In this document: positions 48,904 through 62,445 of the stretch, piece after piece
Numbering within the stretch: position 1 is the stretch's first letter
Layout of the letters: each line of letters opens with the position of its first letter
The notes under the pieces: model-generated
Database searches by the model: none
Told to the model about the DNA's origin: nothing
The model's input: only the letters and a program-made list of their open reading frames with translations
Program-made: the position numbers and the translations under genes
From: Osedax fenrisi
Lineage: Eukaryota; Annelida; Polychaeta; Sabellida; Siboglinidae
DNA length: 64,000 bases
Assembly (NCBI GenBank): GCA_964019155.1
Contig: OZ025241.1
Span: 4,216,764-4,280,763, forward strand
Direction: 5' to 3'

Positions 48904-50410
48904 GTTGAAAATGTAAAGAAGAGCATCTGCCCACCAGAGACCTGTAGTGGCGATAGTTCTATTGAGGTGCCTTATAATTGCAAATAAATCATTAAAATGG
49001 ATTTTTCCAAGGGTGATAGAAAAATCAATAGTAGGCCTACTTGTATATTTAATACAAAAGAAGAAAATAGTAAGTCAAATAAATCAATTCATATTAACAA
49101 CGAAAGTAATGTATTAATTAACAATACTGTAAACGAACTAACGGAAATTATAGTTTTAAAGGATAAAAAAACCTACTGAAAATTCATTTAGAAAAATCTA
49201 ATTATCCAATTAATCATACAAATAATTTACCTCAGAATAAAAATAAAATAATTTATTGCAATGAAGATACTACAAAAGTTGCATCTATAGATTATTATAA
49301 ACAATATAAAAATAAACAATTATAAAAAAAAACAAAATAAAGAGAACAAATGTGTTCCCAAAAATCATACACAAATGATAAATATCGAAGAACCGGTAGA
49401 AAATGTTAATATTTTCGAAACGTGTACAAATATATCTGAAATGACAGTTTCAAAAAATAAAAAAATTAATAATACTGTAAAAAATATAACTGAAATAACA
49501 ATTTCAAAGAATAAAAGATAATTAAACCAATTGAAAATTCTTTAAAAAATCTAATTGTTCAATTTATGAAAAAAATAATTTACTGTTGAATCAAACTAAA
49601 GTATTTGATTGCATTGAAGATAGACCTACTACACAATATATAAAAAACAAATTATCAACTATTTGTGGAAAAAAATGTAACAAAAATCATACACAAATAA
49701 TAAATATTGTAGATCCAGAAGGAAAAGTTAAAATTTTCGAAACGGGCAACACATGCAACTCGATGACTCCTTATTACAATGAAGAAGAATATATAACAAT
49801 ATCTACACTGCTTAAATCTGAAATAGAAAATAGAAATAACGAATTACAAGACGTAAATCATGATAATAAAGAAAGGAAAATGAAAAACGTGAATTAGGAC
49901 TACCTGATAAGTATATAAGCTCTGGAAGAACTAAACAAATTATTAACTTAATTAAACAAAATATTAATATTAATAATAAATTATATCTTATAAACAACGA
50001 TATTACAGAAATTAAAAGGGAAAAATATGAAAAACACGAATTACGTAATAATTATATAAGCTCAGAAATAACTACAAAAATTATTAAAATTATTAAAAAA
50101 ATTAACTTACTTAAAAAAATATGAATATACATAATGAATTATATCTCATAAACCACGATATTACAGAAAGGAAAATATTAAAAAATGAAAAACATGAATT
50201 AATTGATAAGCATATAAGATCTGAAAAAACTAAAAGAATTATTAACACAAATAAAAAAATATTAATAGAAATGTTATAGAACCGAAAACAATAGGATATA
50301 ATCATTCAAATAAAGATATAAAATCAAAGAAACCTGCTCTAAACAAGTGTAAAAAATTTCATAATAAAAATTTTCCTTTGAAAACCAAAGTAAACCAATC
50401 ATATACATAA
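48904..50410 (+). pseudogene. Unrecognised Asn/Lys-rich repeat gene, copy B
   Basis: I do not recognise this gene. After an AG acceptor (TAATAG, 48,901-48,903) it reads KKSICPPETCSGDSSIEVPY. Next comes ATG 48,997 (MDFSKGDRKINSRP) and then two diverged repeats of about 130 residues, each with NNTV, TEI, KPTENS/KPIENS, NHTQ.INI, and V.IFET (near 49,131-49,430 and 49,440-49,760). After that come three repeats of about 40 residues (NELYLINHDITERK, HELIDKHIRSEKTKRIIN; about 49,838-50,260) and a basic tail ending SYT at TAA 50,410. Frameshifts near 49,165, 49,320, 49,520, 49,890 and 50,275 make it a pseudogene. It is convergent with the GINS4 pseudogene of unit C. Confidence 0.6.
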
Positions 50411-51647
50411 ACTAAAGAGTCTACGAAATATAAAACGCATATGTTAGAAATATAAAAATAATTTTGAATAAAATATAATTTGAAAAAATTTATATTTTAT
50501 TTTATATATTTAATTAATCATATGTTATATATATAATAACATAGACATTATAATTGGGTAGACTGCTATTTTTATAAGTCTGGAATGTATTTTGTTTTCA
50601 CCATTTGAATAATATGCATATCATAAGAATTCATTGAATTAAATAATTGATTCAAATATAATTCAATGATATTCTTTATAATTTATCAATTAATATGAAA
50701 AATATGTAAATAGTGGTTGTTAAAATCTAATTATAATATACATTTAATTGGAATTGTTCATATATGAAATTATAATTTAAGTATACTTATATATTAATCT
50801 AGAATTGTGTAATCACCATTTTATATAATTTAAGCTAATTATTTAGTAAATTGATATTTAGTCATTAAATGAAAATATTATTTTTAAATAAATATTATAT
50901 AACATCACTTTTTTACTAGGTTTGTTATAATTAGTTTATAATATGATAAATGTACTAATTTGGCTTATACGTAATGTAATTTCGAGTCATTATATGATGT
51001 ACAATGTAATACAAATACAATGGAGGACTTTCATTCAAATTGGAGAACAAATGTAATCTCTAATAGCAGTCTTCTTAATTCTAATGTCTTTGTATAATAA
51101 TAATATATATAACTAATTATAGTATATCTATATACTCGCAAACCATCTACATAACCTATTATATGTAAATGTAATATATTAAGTAAATAATTAAATAATT
51201 AAGTAAATGAGAAATTAATAAAAATTATAATTAGTCAAATATTCCTTTATATTTATAGATTATATTTAAAAGAATTCTATATAATTCATTTTAATTTACA
51301 TTATATATAATAATTCAATTTTGACCCATCAATTTTTAAATCAATATTTATGATCATAAAAATAATAATTATTATATGAAAATAATATATAATAATTATA
51401 ATCTTTGAAACATTTTAAAAATCACGAGAATATACTATTATTATAATATTAATTATATGTATTATATTGTCATTATACTTCATATATGTATATTATTAAA
51501 AATTCTTAAAATCTTTATTATATTGTATATATATAAATCTAGTTTTAATAAATGATTATTAATATAAACATATATTGTAAAAAATGTTTTATTAAAGTTA
51601 ATAAAGTTAACAAAATGAGAGATGAGGGGAGGTTGTTATGGTTAATG
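50411..51647. other. AT-rich spacer of unit C, no gene seen
   Basis: Diverged homologue of 45-1,256, with several small indels. Confidence 0.6.
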
Positions 51648-52226
51648 TTATATAAGAATGGCATCTCCATTGTTCACAATTCTTGAGATGGGTTCGTATC
51701 TCATGAGATGCTGGTGGTCTTTGATTAGGTCTATGATTTCTTCACTGAATTGGATCAAGGAGAAGTTAACGCAATTCAATGATTCCGTAATTATGAATTA
51801 TAAATGTATAGGTTATACATCAATAACATGTTGATACTACATTAGTATTTTAATCAATTAGTTAATATGATTTAATAACATATTTAAATAATTCAATTAT
51901 ATTAAAATATCAATATTTATATAAAACTGAAGCAAAATAAACATTAAAATATAAACTGAATATAAATAAAAATAATTATTGTGCGAAATTATTATAATAA
52001 TTTCTTAATATTATTCAGATAATATTGTTTTAATTATTGATGAAATAATAATGAGAATTAAGAATAATTATTAGATTGGTCATTCATTATACTACTTAGT
52101 TATCATACTTAAACAATGGTTAAACTACTGGTTACCTGGTCTCTTCAGTTTCCCCCTCGAATAGAACATCGTTAACTGTATTCACCATTCTCATGAATAC
52201 GTAGTTATCCATGTCAGGTTCCGTAT

Positions 52227-52430
52227 CTGTGGGAGCGTTTGTATGTAAATATGGGCGTATTTGTAGGTGTATTAGTATGTAAATATGTGCGTATATGTGG
52301 GAGTGTTAGTATGTAAATATGGGCGTATATGTGGGAGTGTTAGTATGTAAATATGGGCGTGTTTGTGGGAGTGTTAGTATGTAAATATGGGCATATTTGT
52401 AGGCGTATTAGTATGTAAATATGGGCATGT
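52227..52430. repeat. 34-bp minisatellite in a GINS4 intron (copy C)
   Basis: About six units of the family seen at 1,814 and 24,703, with its own variants (GTATATGTGGGAGTGTTAGT). Confidence 0.8.
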
Positions 52431-53289
52431 CTATATATGTATATGTAGGTGTTTCTATATATGGGAATGTCGCTTTATCACTTTAGGAAAATTATTGAGT
52501 ATATCTTTATATATAACTATGGTCTTTAGTAGACTCTTTACTATATATATATATATAGTGTGTATATAGTGTGTATATATGTGTGTATGATTAGAATATA
52601 GATAAACGCATGGCAATTTACCTACTATACTACTAACTCATCTACTTATTGTTAATGACCTTGAGGTTAGTGGGAAGTTGTTTCACTGCGACGGTGTTTA
52701 TGTGCTCCATCATGTTGTTGTGGTAACTGTCGGATGGAGAAGGCGGAGTTACGCTTGAATGAGGTGGTTATGGGCTTTACAATTAAAGGGGAAACAAGTA
52801 TTATTAATAATTATTCTAATTAATTTAATAAATTATAATTTATACTTCATATTACTACTTTATAATGTTTTTTAGTAACTGAGATAAAATTAAATAATAA
52901 ATAATATACAATATTACAATATCTATTTTATTTTGATATGAATTGTGAACTATCTTTGAATTCTGTTTATGACAACTTATCATTATGTATTTATTCATAA
53001 AGCATTTTTTAAATAAACTGTTATGAGGTTCTTACATGAATACCATTTTTGAGAAATATAAATAATTATAAATAATCAAATGCTTATAAAATGATTATAA
53101 TCTATAATTGTTGATTAATACATAACATAACATTAATTAAAATATTATTGTCACATATATATAATGGAATATCACTTATTATATAATAGAGAGATCAGGC
53201 TAATACCTCAGTAAATATATGAGACGTTACATGAATATGAGACATTTTTAATATAATAAATTAATAAAATTACTCTTTATATATATATA

Positions 53290-54009
53290 CAGTAAAACCT
53301 CTCTATAAGAAACTATTTTTTGTCAGTAGTTTATTCTCTTATAGAGAGGTTTCTTATAAAGAGGTTTTTACTTTTTCAATGATTTTAAGAATTAATTGAT
53401 AATTGAAAATGCATTATATAACATATAGGTTATAGTATATTTATTTATTTATATTTATTTAAAAGTATTAATCAAAAGAATAGTTTATAAATATGATTTA
53501 TTTAAAATAGTTTGTAATACTTGTTTGCTTTAAAATAATTGTATCTGTACACTGTATATATTACAATATTATAATAATCTATTATTTAACAATTAATTGT
53601 ATAATATAATAAATTGTATCATCAATACATTTAAGGATATTGGAGGATATATAACATTTATTAATTCATTTTAATAAATTTATGGATATACAATAACAAT
53701 TATTAATTTATGTTAATTCATTTCGAGCTGATTTATGTAATATAAAATATTTGTAAGAAAAAAAAATATCTTATATAATAATTAATTTCTATAATTTGTA
53801 TCAATGCTTCTATTTATATATAATTATTTTTTATATTTTGTATACAATAAGTTTCTTATAAAGAGGTTTCTCTTATATTTTTCTTATACGATTTTCTTAT
53901 AAAGAGGTTTTTTAATGTGGAAAAGGTTGAATTCCAACCAAATGTGTGAACAATTTTCTTATAAAGAGGTTTTTCTTATAAAGAGGTTTCTTATAGAGAG
54001 GTTTTACTG
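53290..54009. mobile_element. pogo/Tigger-like MITE with TA target site
   Basis: It begins CAGTAAAACCTCTCTATAAG and ends with the complement, TTATAGAGAGGTTTTACTG, flanked by TA on both sides (53,288-53,289 and 54,010-54,011). Subterminal TTCTTATAAAGAGGTTT motifs repeat several times. The terminal sequence type is that of pogo-group Tc1/mariner elements. The 720-bp interior has no frame, so it is non-autonomous. Copies A and B show the unoccupied site near 2,982-3,000 and 25,870-25,890. Confidence 0.88.
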
Positions 54010-55386
54010 TATATATATTTTAGTATAAATAATGTCCTGCATATGGATTCGAATATCTGATTCTAAACAGTGAGGTATTAACTATAAACTATAAGTTAGT
54101 AGACCTATATATGACACATAAGCTCCTACTAGATAGGTAGTAAGGTGAATGACTAACTCCTTGGCATATTCGAGTTCTTGAGGTGAGAGTTTGACCTTGA
54201 CCTCTGCGGTGTCCAGAATGTAGCCGCAGACCTTCTCAATCTACAAGGTCGTTGTGGTTATACGGATCAATCCTACTATTCAACTATTTCTAGTGTACTG
54301 ATTATATAGCTGGGGAGAGAGAGAGGAATAGGTTATTTATTTATATTAATTAATATTGTTAGTAATCTATATGTATATATATATATATGTGATCTCTGGT
54401 AGTTACTGTTTTTATCAAGAACTTAATCAATTCTAAATCAAAACATAACAAGACATTTGTTTTTATTTTTGAGATTTATTGTATAGGCCCTCACAGTTAT
54501 TTATTACAGTTACAAGTATACGACTTCTTGAGGGGTCCATCTGTATCCGCTATTTGTATTTTAGGGGCTGGTGTAACCTTGAAGGTGTTTACATGTAAAA
54601 TTAGGGAAAATAGCTATTTTTTAACAAATAGCTATTTTTTTATTTATGATTATTTTTTTATTTATGATTATTTTTTTATAATTTTTTTTAATTATCTAGA
54701 TAACATATATCTATAGTTATATAGGACATCATAAAATAATAAATGTATTATTAAATAAAGAAAAATTAATTAAAATATTAAAATTAGTTAAATATAAATT
54801 AATTAAAATGTTGGTTATTATTTCTCAAATAATTATATTATTAATAGATATATCTATATATATATACTCATGAGTCTGACATTTGCAGATATTATATATT
54901 ATCAGATAGTATATACTCAGAAAATGGTATAAATATTAATACAATAATTCAAGAGTTATTAAATATTAATATTAGTTATTAATATTAAAAAAAAAATCTA
55001 AAAAAAAACACGTGAAAAAAAATCAAATCAAAATTCGATGCTCGCATTACAATGTATTTTATTTCTATTTTCGATTATTTTTACAATATACTTTATTTCT
55101 ATTTTCGTTTATTTTATGGTATCTGTTTAAATAATTTCTATGTAAACGTTTTAATTTCTTTAATTTTGTATTATTATTTTTTTATTTCAATAACATGTAT
55201 CATTAGATAAATATGTATACATTATACTTGAATATATATTTTCTTAAACAAATTATCAATCAATAATAATTAGTATATACAACACAAGACTAAGGTATAG
55301 AAATTGTTAGGGAATAAAGGGGAGGAGCTAACTTTCTTCAGACTTATGCTCAGGTAGGAGCTTATCACGTAACGTATTCAGTCAAT

Positions 55387-56931
55387 CTGTCAATTAATAA
55401 TGTATAGTAGGATATGTGTCGTGTAGTGGGATATGTGTGATGTAGTTGTGTATCATAACACATATTTAAATGATATTTGATTAACATTATTGTCAAGTGA
55501 TAATCATGTTTGTTACAGGTTAATCAATGTGTTAATAAATGTGTTGAATTGATAGTTAGCTAAAATGGTAATATAATTTATTTATAATGTAATTGACCGT
55601 AAATTAAATATATGAAATATCTGTATTTTTTCCATATTAAAATATGTATAGGTATTTTAAAAGTTCTGGCGCATGTCGAATTCTGCCTATAAAATGATGC
55701 CATAGTGATATGAATACTCTAAACATTAACTGATATCTATCAAACTAAACCAGCTTAATGTACAGTAACATGTATATTTAATAAAGTGTTTATTCTAGTA
55801 TATATATATATATACACCTGCAAGTATACTTGCAATATTAAGTTTAACGTTAACACAATATCAATATATCGCATACCTATATGATTAAGATGAAATGTAA
55901 GAGGACTACATCTCCAATGATGTACATATAGCGCACTTCACTTTAGATTCGCACTACATCCGCTTGTAATCAGGTATAGAATTAGTATGCGATATTCAGC
56001 TTCCATCAGTTATAGCACTCTTTTCATGTACATCTGTTAATGTACATTGTTATTTTGTATTCTAATTTACATTAAGAAACATACTAAACTTTGGAATGAG
56101 TAGAATAATATCTTGCTGAACATGGTAGTATGAATACTTTTATTTAAGTTACATAAGTTCTTGGTATGCATATTTTATCTGCTTCATTAGTATATTGATC
56201 GCTTATATATTTATTTCAATTCGAACATTGTATTATGGGTATTTTGAGATGCAGTAACACGAGATATCACATGAACAAGATAACTTCAATAATAATTATA
56301 ATGGAAATAAAGAGATGTGGTCATCTCAGAAAATGTATTCTGACTCATATAATGGTGCAGAATTATTAATTCACTAGGGGTATTAATAATTGTATGTGTC
56401 ACAAAATTTACACACAAAATTAAGACTTTTTAATAATAATAGTTACATCGTATTTATATTATATAATGTAAATTATGATATAATATTAGAGAACAAGAAT
56501 AGAACATTTCTAATATTAGTATTCTATTTGATAAATGTATTTAAATATAAAATTTGAATTAATGTTGTCTTTAAAGGCATGTTAAAGGCGTATTTGATTT
56601 AAATCAAAATTTATTTATAAAAGTAAATAACTATAAAATTGATAAAATGTTTATTAATAAGAAGTTTTAAACATATTTTGAACAATATAATTAATATTAG
56701 TATACCAACATATATTATATAATATTAAAATAATACATAAAAATTCAACAATATTTACATATAAAGTACATTATTTTAAATCTACTATTCAGTTTTGTAG
56801 ATGAATATAATTATAATATAGATCATATAAAATAACGTATATAAATAAAATGATCACAATATAATCAAACTAGATTTTAAAATAATTTATTTTTGATATA
56901 ATATAGTAATAAAATATTAAATAATAGCATT
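55387..56931. other. Upstream GINS4 region of copy C, no secure feature
   Basis: Homologous to 4,370-5,969. The 5,030 palindrome is collapsed here (GTTATAGCACTCTTTTC). The possible decayed GINS4 N-terminus is also present on the minus strand near 56,380. Confidence 0.4.
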
Positions 56932-58257
56932 TTACATCATAATTAAATATTTTGTATATTTAATATTAGAATATTTCAATTTGATAGTGTAATTATCCAA
57001 TGAAATACAATATATGTTACTATCTTTATACATATAAAATAAGGGTGAATTATTATCATAAACAGCATTATCTTTAGTTATATCATTGAATACATCAGTG
57101 TTTATTGTATGCCACTGATTAGTGTGTATATTGTAACTCTCAATATTAGTAATTGGTTTACCTCTATTCTTACCACCAATAGCATAAATAATATTCCCAT
57201 ATTTCACTGCAATATGTCTTTGTCTATGATATTCTAAAGGTGCCATAGATTTCCATACATCATCTTTATAACGAATAACTTTAGTAATTTGTTCAGTACT
57301 ATGTCCACCAATTACATAAATTTCACTGTTATAAATAACTGTGGCATGATTACATATACCGCATGGTAATGTTGGACCTGATGACCATTCATCAGTACTA
57401 GTGTTATAAATCATTACTTTATCTGTTTTACATTCAGTATCAATATATGCACCACCTATAGTAATTAGATTACCATCACACATTTCATTAATTGTAGGTG
57501 GTAAACTTACATGAAATAAATAATCATTAGGATATTGACAATTAGTTATAATGTTAGTGTGCTTATTGTATTTAAACATTTTACCTATACTACTGCATAA
57601 TATATACAAGTTATTAGATTTTGTATAAATAACATTACTTACTTTACCAAAATCATGTTTAATTAATGCATTATGATTTTGTACACCATATATGCCATCA
57701 GTACTTACTATATATAATGAATGTAAACTATATTCTATATTATTAAAGGAGGTTTGATGACCATACTTATTTAATAAATCTAAAGTTTCAGGGTTATTAT
57801 TAAGACAATTTATTACCGAAATAGTAATATTAATATCTTTAATTATGTTATTAAGATCCATATTACCAGTATCGATATCTTTATTAGAGATCATTAATTT
57901 ATTACTGCATATATTTAAATTTATAAATTTAAATAATTCTTCTGCATACTTCATTCTATCATTTAAATCGTATTGCAACCATATCGTCAATGCTTTCACA
58001 ATAGAATATTCATCCTCTATTATAAATAAATGTTCGGATAACGATATTTTCAATTCATCAAAAGTATATTTTAAAAATATATACTTTTCAATTGAATTTT
58101 TAAATATTGATTCTAATTTATTCTTAATTATAATTATATAATCTTCTACTTTTAATGATACATCATATTTATAAATTAGATCCAGTAGTATACTTTCAGG
58201 ATGTTCAGATAAATATTCAGTTAGGAATTTATCACATTTTTCTGATAATTCTTTCAT
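56932..58257 (-). CDS. BTB-BACK-kelch protein, exon 3, copy C
   Basis: It codes 441 residues, open, and is the most diverged of the three copies. The BACK region is nearly unchanged (ELSEKCDKFLTEYLSEHPES), while the kelch region carries many replacements (IGGHSTEQITK here, IGGYRLDNGCITK in A). The length difference from A/B is in-frame: two codons net, around GGH. The phase-0 acceptor CTAATCAG lies before 58,257. That this exon stayed open while GINS4 in the same unit decayed suggests, but does not prove, selection. Confidence 0.87.
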   Translation of the reverse strand: MKELSEKCDKFLTEYLSEHPESILLDLIYKYDVSLKVEDYIIIIKNKLESIFKNSIEKYIFLKYTFDELKISLSEHLFIIEDEYSIVKALTIWLQYDLNDRMKYAEELFKFINLNICSNKLMISNKDIDTGNMDLNNIIKDINITISVINCLNNNPETLDLLNKYGHQTSFNNIEYSLHSLYIVSTDGIYGVQNHNALIKHDFGKVSNVIYTKSNNLYILCSSIGKMFKYNKHTNIITNCQYPNDYLFHVSLPPTINEMCDGNLITIGGAYIDTECKTDKVMIYNTSTDEWSSGPTLPCGICNHATVIYNSEIYVIGGHSTEQITKVIRYKDDVWKSMAPLEYHRQRHIAVKYGNIIYAIGGKNRGKPITNIESYNIHTNQWHTINTDVFNDITKDNAVYDNNSPLFYMYKDSNIYCISLDNYTIKLKYSNIKYTKYLIMM

Positions 58258-59035
58258 CTGATTAGAATAATATTTGTATTAACACATTTATAATTTAAAA
58301 TATATAATTTGTTGAAAATACTACAAATAATTATCCAAAGTGGTCAAGCTTAACTGGGCTTTATATAAGAATATAATTTAAAAATGTTAATTATATATAT
58401 CTAGCTAAAATGCTATATTTTAATATTTTTATAAATAAAAATATATAATATTTAAACAAATCACTATTGCTCGTATATACGATATATAGCTAGTCCCTTA
58501 GTTAATTATTAAATTATTTTCTGAATTATTTATTGTAATAATAAATATATATATATATATATATATGGTTAATTATAAAATGATATTCTGAATTATATAT
58601 TATAATACTAAATATATACATATATATATATATATAATACATAATGTGGAAATGTTAATTAGTTAGTCTTCATTGCATTATTTCATGCTTGCATCCCCAA
58701 ATAAAATAAAAAATATAATCATGCGTTTAGAGTATATATTAATTAAGCGAACAACAAGCGAAGTTATTATTATAATTTAATGTTAATTTATTGATTATAC
58801 TGAAATACATACAATTATAGATAAACAATAATATATATCACTACATAATATTATAACTAATGATTTATTAAATGTATAGTAATTAATAATATGAATCAGG
58901 TTGATTAATCAATATTCAATGAATACTATTTAGTATATCTTATTATATCAGCAATACAGTATATATAATAGTATTTATAGAAATATAAACAATTATATTA
59001 TATATTATAATAACATTATATAATGAGAGGTAAAC

Positions 59036-59239
59036 CTGAAGATAATTGGAAATTTCAATGAGTGATGAAATATTATCAACTGATAAAGTTAAATATCCGG
59101 AATATAGGTAGTTAATAAATTCGCTGAATGATTTCTTTTCAAAGGTAAAGTTGACCTGATTATTTCTTGTTTCAATGACATCATTAGATAGTAAGGCTTT
59201 GAAGTAATGACTCTCATATGCAATTATAATTGTATGCAC
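59036..59239 (-). CDS. BTB-BACK-kelch protein, exon 2, copy C
   Basis: 68 codons, phase 0 to phase 0, intron 778 bp to exon 3. It reads VHTIIIAYESHYFKALL and FINYLYSGYL; the usual Lys after His in the BTB HK motif is Thr here. Its exon 1 should lie upstream, but the shared intron ends at a (TA)n run at 62,012 and a LINE follows, so exon 1 is either beyond 64,000 or lost. Confidence 0.82.
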
Positions 59240-59294
59240 CTAAAATAATAATTTGATAAAAATATATTGGTATATATTAATATATTTAAATATT

Positions 59295-59334
<40 letters not shown>

Positions 59335-60546
59335 GTATGTGAGTTAAAAATTGAACTCAGCTGATACATTAAAACATTACTTCTATCAATTGTAATACAC
59401 TATACCATATTGAAAATGTCTAATACATATACATGGATAAGTCAATATATTGGTAATGTTGATATTGCCATAAAGATCCTTAGAAATAATTTACAATTTG
59501 GAATCTGATTTGCATGATATTTAGTAAAGGGGGGAAATACCAGCATATATTATTATTGATATTGAATTTCAGTATAAACTGTTATAAAGTCATTATTTAC
59601 CAATATGGTCATACAATCTAACATCAGAAATGTTCTATACATATTATTATATAATACTACACACATATACATTTATACCATTTTTTATAATAGGCATATA
59701 ATAATATAATATATATTAAGGGGTATGTATACCATAGCGAATCTGTGTAGATTTACATGTAAATAGTTAGGCAAATTGATAGGCAATTGATACTTGCTAC
59801 TACTATAAATTATAGTTTAGGAAAAGTAATTGGAATATTTTTATCATTTTGTATCTATATAAATTAGACATAGTTCTACTTACTTGAGAGAATAGTAGAG
59901 AGAATAATACAATTCAATATTATTATATTTAATTCATATTTGAAATTGTATACAATATATATATATTTCTTTTTTTTTCTATAAAATAAGAAAATTAATT
60001 TTGATATCTATATAGACTATATATGTTTAAGTATACTCTAGAAATAAGGCACATTGTATTTTATATATATATATATATATATCTATTTTCAATATCAAAA
60101 AATATTTGAATATATCATAAACTATTATCTGAATTTCATTTTGAACTATAGTATTCAAATATTATTATATTGAATACTATATTAAAAAGTGAGAACATAA
60201 TTATATTAAGATAATGTATAAATGTAAAATTTAAAAAATGGTTAATATACTAGTTAGGTTATATTCTACCTATACAATTATACTAAAATATATAGTCGTC
60301 AATTAATCGATATTTTTTTCATATTTTATAATTTGAATAATTTTTTTTATATTTACATTCATAAAACACATTTTTTATAATACTTGTAAAACAGATTATT
60401 GCATAATATTTATTATATGATATCATCATAATTTAATCAACATCGTAAATAAATTAAATTTAAAAAATCCAAAATATTCTCTATTTCTAAACTGACAGAC
60501 ATTTACTTCAGTTTAAGAGAAATGACCACATATTAAAAATATGAAA

Positions 60547-60583
<37 letters not shown>

Positions 60584-61973
60584 GATGTATCCGTATACTA
60601 TGTGCCGGATGTGTTGAGAAATCGTTTTCTAATGAAAATGTTAAATATATTTATTGAAATTGCCATATAATATATGGCAGAGAATACCACGTGTATAAAA
60701 AAATTGGCTGTATCGACTAAATTCAACTACAATATTTAGAATTTTTCATCACGTGTATCGACATTATGAAAGTATTAAATAGTTTTAGTATTTATAATTT
60801 ACATAGGTTGCTGAGTATATTACAAATCTATGTACTTCATATATTATCTAATATATTAATATAAGAATTATTGCAGAATCACAATACTATACACTTTGCA
60901 AACATGCACATACTTGAATTTATAATCTTGATAAATAATATCTTAAGATCTTCTATCTAGGTAGTCACAAAATCTATATTTAATAATATTTAATATACAA
61001 TATCAACACAATGACTATACTCAAAACATATACAGTGCATATTAATATTCATTAATAATTATAGTCAGATATTATTTTTCATTTATTAATATCATATTAA
61101 GGAAGATAATTTAAAAATGTAATTTTATCAATATTTATGAAGATGATTAATATAACGTTATATATACCCATAGGATATTTCTAAGTTAGTCGATTTTCTA
61201 TTACCAGATTTGTTTTCTGTGTATGATACAAATAATATAAATATTTCTTGTACTGATTATATCAATGTAGATGATAGTATTATTCTATACTAATATTTTA
61301 TCAATTTCACATAGTTTTCCGAGATATAAATTATGTAAATGATTGTGAATGTAATTATGATATATATGATTCCATTAGTATAACATCTACAACTGATATT
61401 ATAAATATGCTAACTGATATACACAATTATATATATTATATCTATAAATAATATCGATAATTCTAAATGTCAGCTGTTGTCCAATATGAAGTAACCTGTT
61501 GACAATTGTAATTTATCAAAGTTAATAACTACTAAACAAACAAATAGATTACTAATGTACTTAATTATCAACAACAACAAAATATATATATTACATTCAT
61601 ACTTTTATTGTTTAATTTATGAAATACATAATTAGATAGGTAATACAAATACATAACGATATGATCCAAATCAAGGGTAGAATATATTTTATATCTGATA
61701 ATATAGATATAAATCTTTCTATAGCACTACTCATAATTAGGTGTAACTTTAAATTAACCACACCCTACATTTAAGAGTGCATACGGCTGTATCGACATAT
61801 TTTCTAAAGTTAATTATATAATATTTTATTAATTGGATTATTTAGTTTAATTGGACTTGCTTTAAAATTAAGGGTAATTGTCTCGATAAGCTTTATATTC
61901 TACAAAAACCATGGTGTAAACCTAAATCTGATAATAATAATAATAATAATGGTTTGTCAATACAACCGGTTTC

Positions 61974-62012
<39 letters not shown>
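59240..62012 (-). other. Kelch intron 1 (copy C), as far as homology runs
   Basis: Collinear with 41,304-43,560. Extra DNA relative to B' includes about 59,530-59,820 and the short LINE insertion at 61,815-61,950. No coding island is conserved between the two copies. Confidence 0.65.
61815..61950 (+). mobile_element. Short 5'-truncated LINE 3' end
   Basis: 136 bases ending ACCATGGTGTAAACCTAAAT and an (AAT)n tail interrupt AAAGTTAAT-GGTTTGTCAA, which is continuous in copy B' at 43,517-43,540. The tail matches the terminus near 45,945. Flanking TAAT may be the target duplication. Confidence 0.7.
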
Positions 62013-62016
<4 letters not shown>

Positions 62017-62229
62017 TCCTAAATATTAAACTTTAAATATCACTAGGAATATAAAAAGAAGTATACAATTGATATTTAAATATCGTTAACATGACCTCAT
62101 GGAATGTAATTAGGATATATGTGGTTATATTAAAAATACATTTTTATCCAAGAGTCATTAATCTTAATATAAGATATCTTTTAAAAATTATAAAAATTAA
62201 AATGTTTTAACTTAAAACTTTAAGTATAT

Positions 62230-62273
<44 letters not shown>

Positions 62274-62277
62274 TAGT
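62013..62277. other. Spacer with (TA)n, nothing recognised
   Basis: It lies between the end of unit homology and the LINE. A (TA)n run at 62,237-62,270 abuts the LINE reading frame. Confidence 0.4.
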
Positions 62278-62445
62278 ATAGAACAACTTATTCAAAAGAA
62301 AGAATGTTTTAAAATAGCTAAAGCCAAATGTAAATTAGATACTATTTGTAAAGTTCAATTTATAAATAATGAATTTAAATTAATATATAATAATACAGAT
62401 ACAAAAATCTATAATACAATAACAAAATATTATAAATATAAATGA
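62278..62445 (+). pseudogene. C-terminus of LINE ORF1
   Basis: An open frame without its own start runs from the (TA)n junction (EQLIQKKECFKIAKAKCKLD onward) to TGA at 62,443-62,445. It directly precedes and overlaps the ORF2 start as ATGA. It is probably the end of a 5'-truncated ORF1; no zinc knuckle is visible in what remains. Confidence 0.5.

Larger units (their letters stand above)
51648..55386 (-). pseudogene. GINS4: GINS4 (SLD5) pseudogene, copy C
   Basis: Exons in transcript order are 55,386-55,333, 54,240-54,158, 52,726-52,638, 52,226-52,136 and 51,744-51,648. The 54,158-54,240 exon is fully open here (LSPQELEYAK, then a phase-2 donor GTTAGT), unlike in A and B. The spliced reading runs YAKDYHNNMMEHINTVAVKQ across the next junction with no gap relative to SLD5 proteins. 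It is nevertheless broken: a TAG at 52,642-52,644 replaces the Glu codon of A/B, and a 5-base insertion shifts the first listed exon. A pogo-like element sits in its second intron (53,290-54,009). The independent lesions suggest functional GINS4 lies elsewhere in the genome. Confidence 0.85.
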
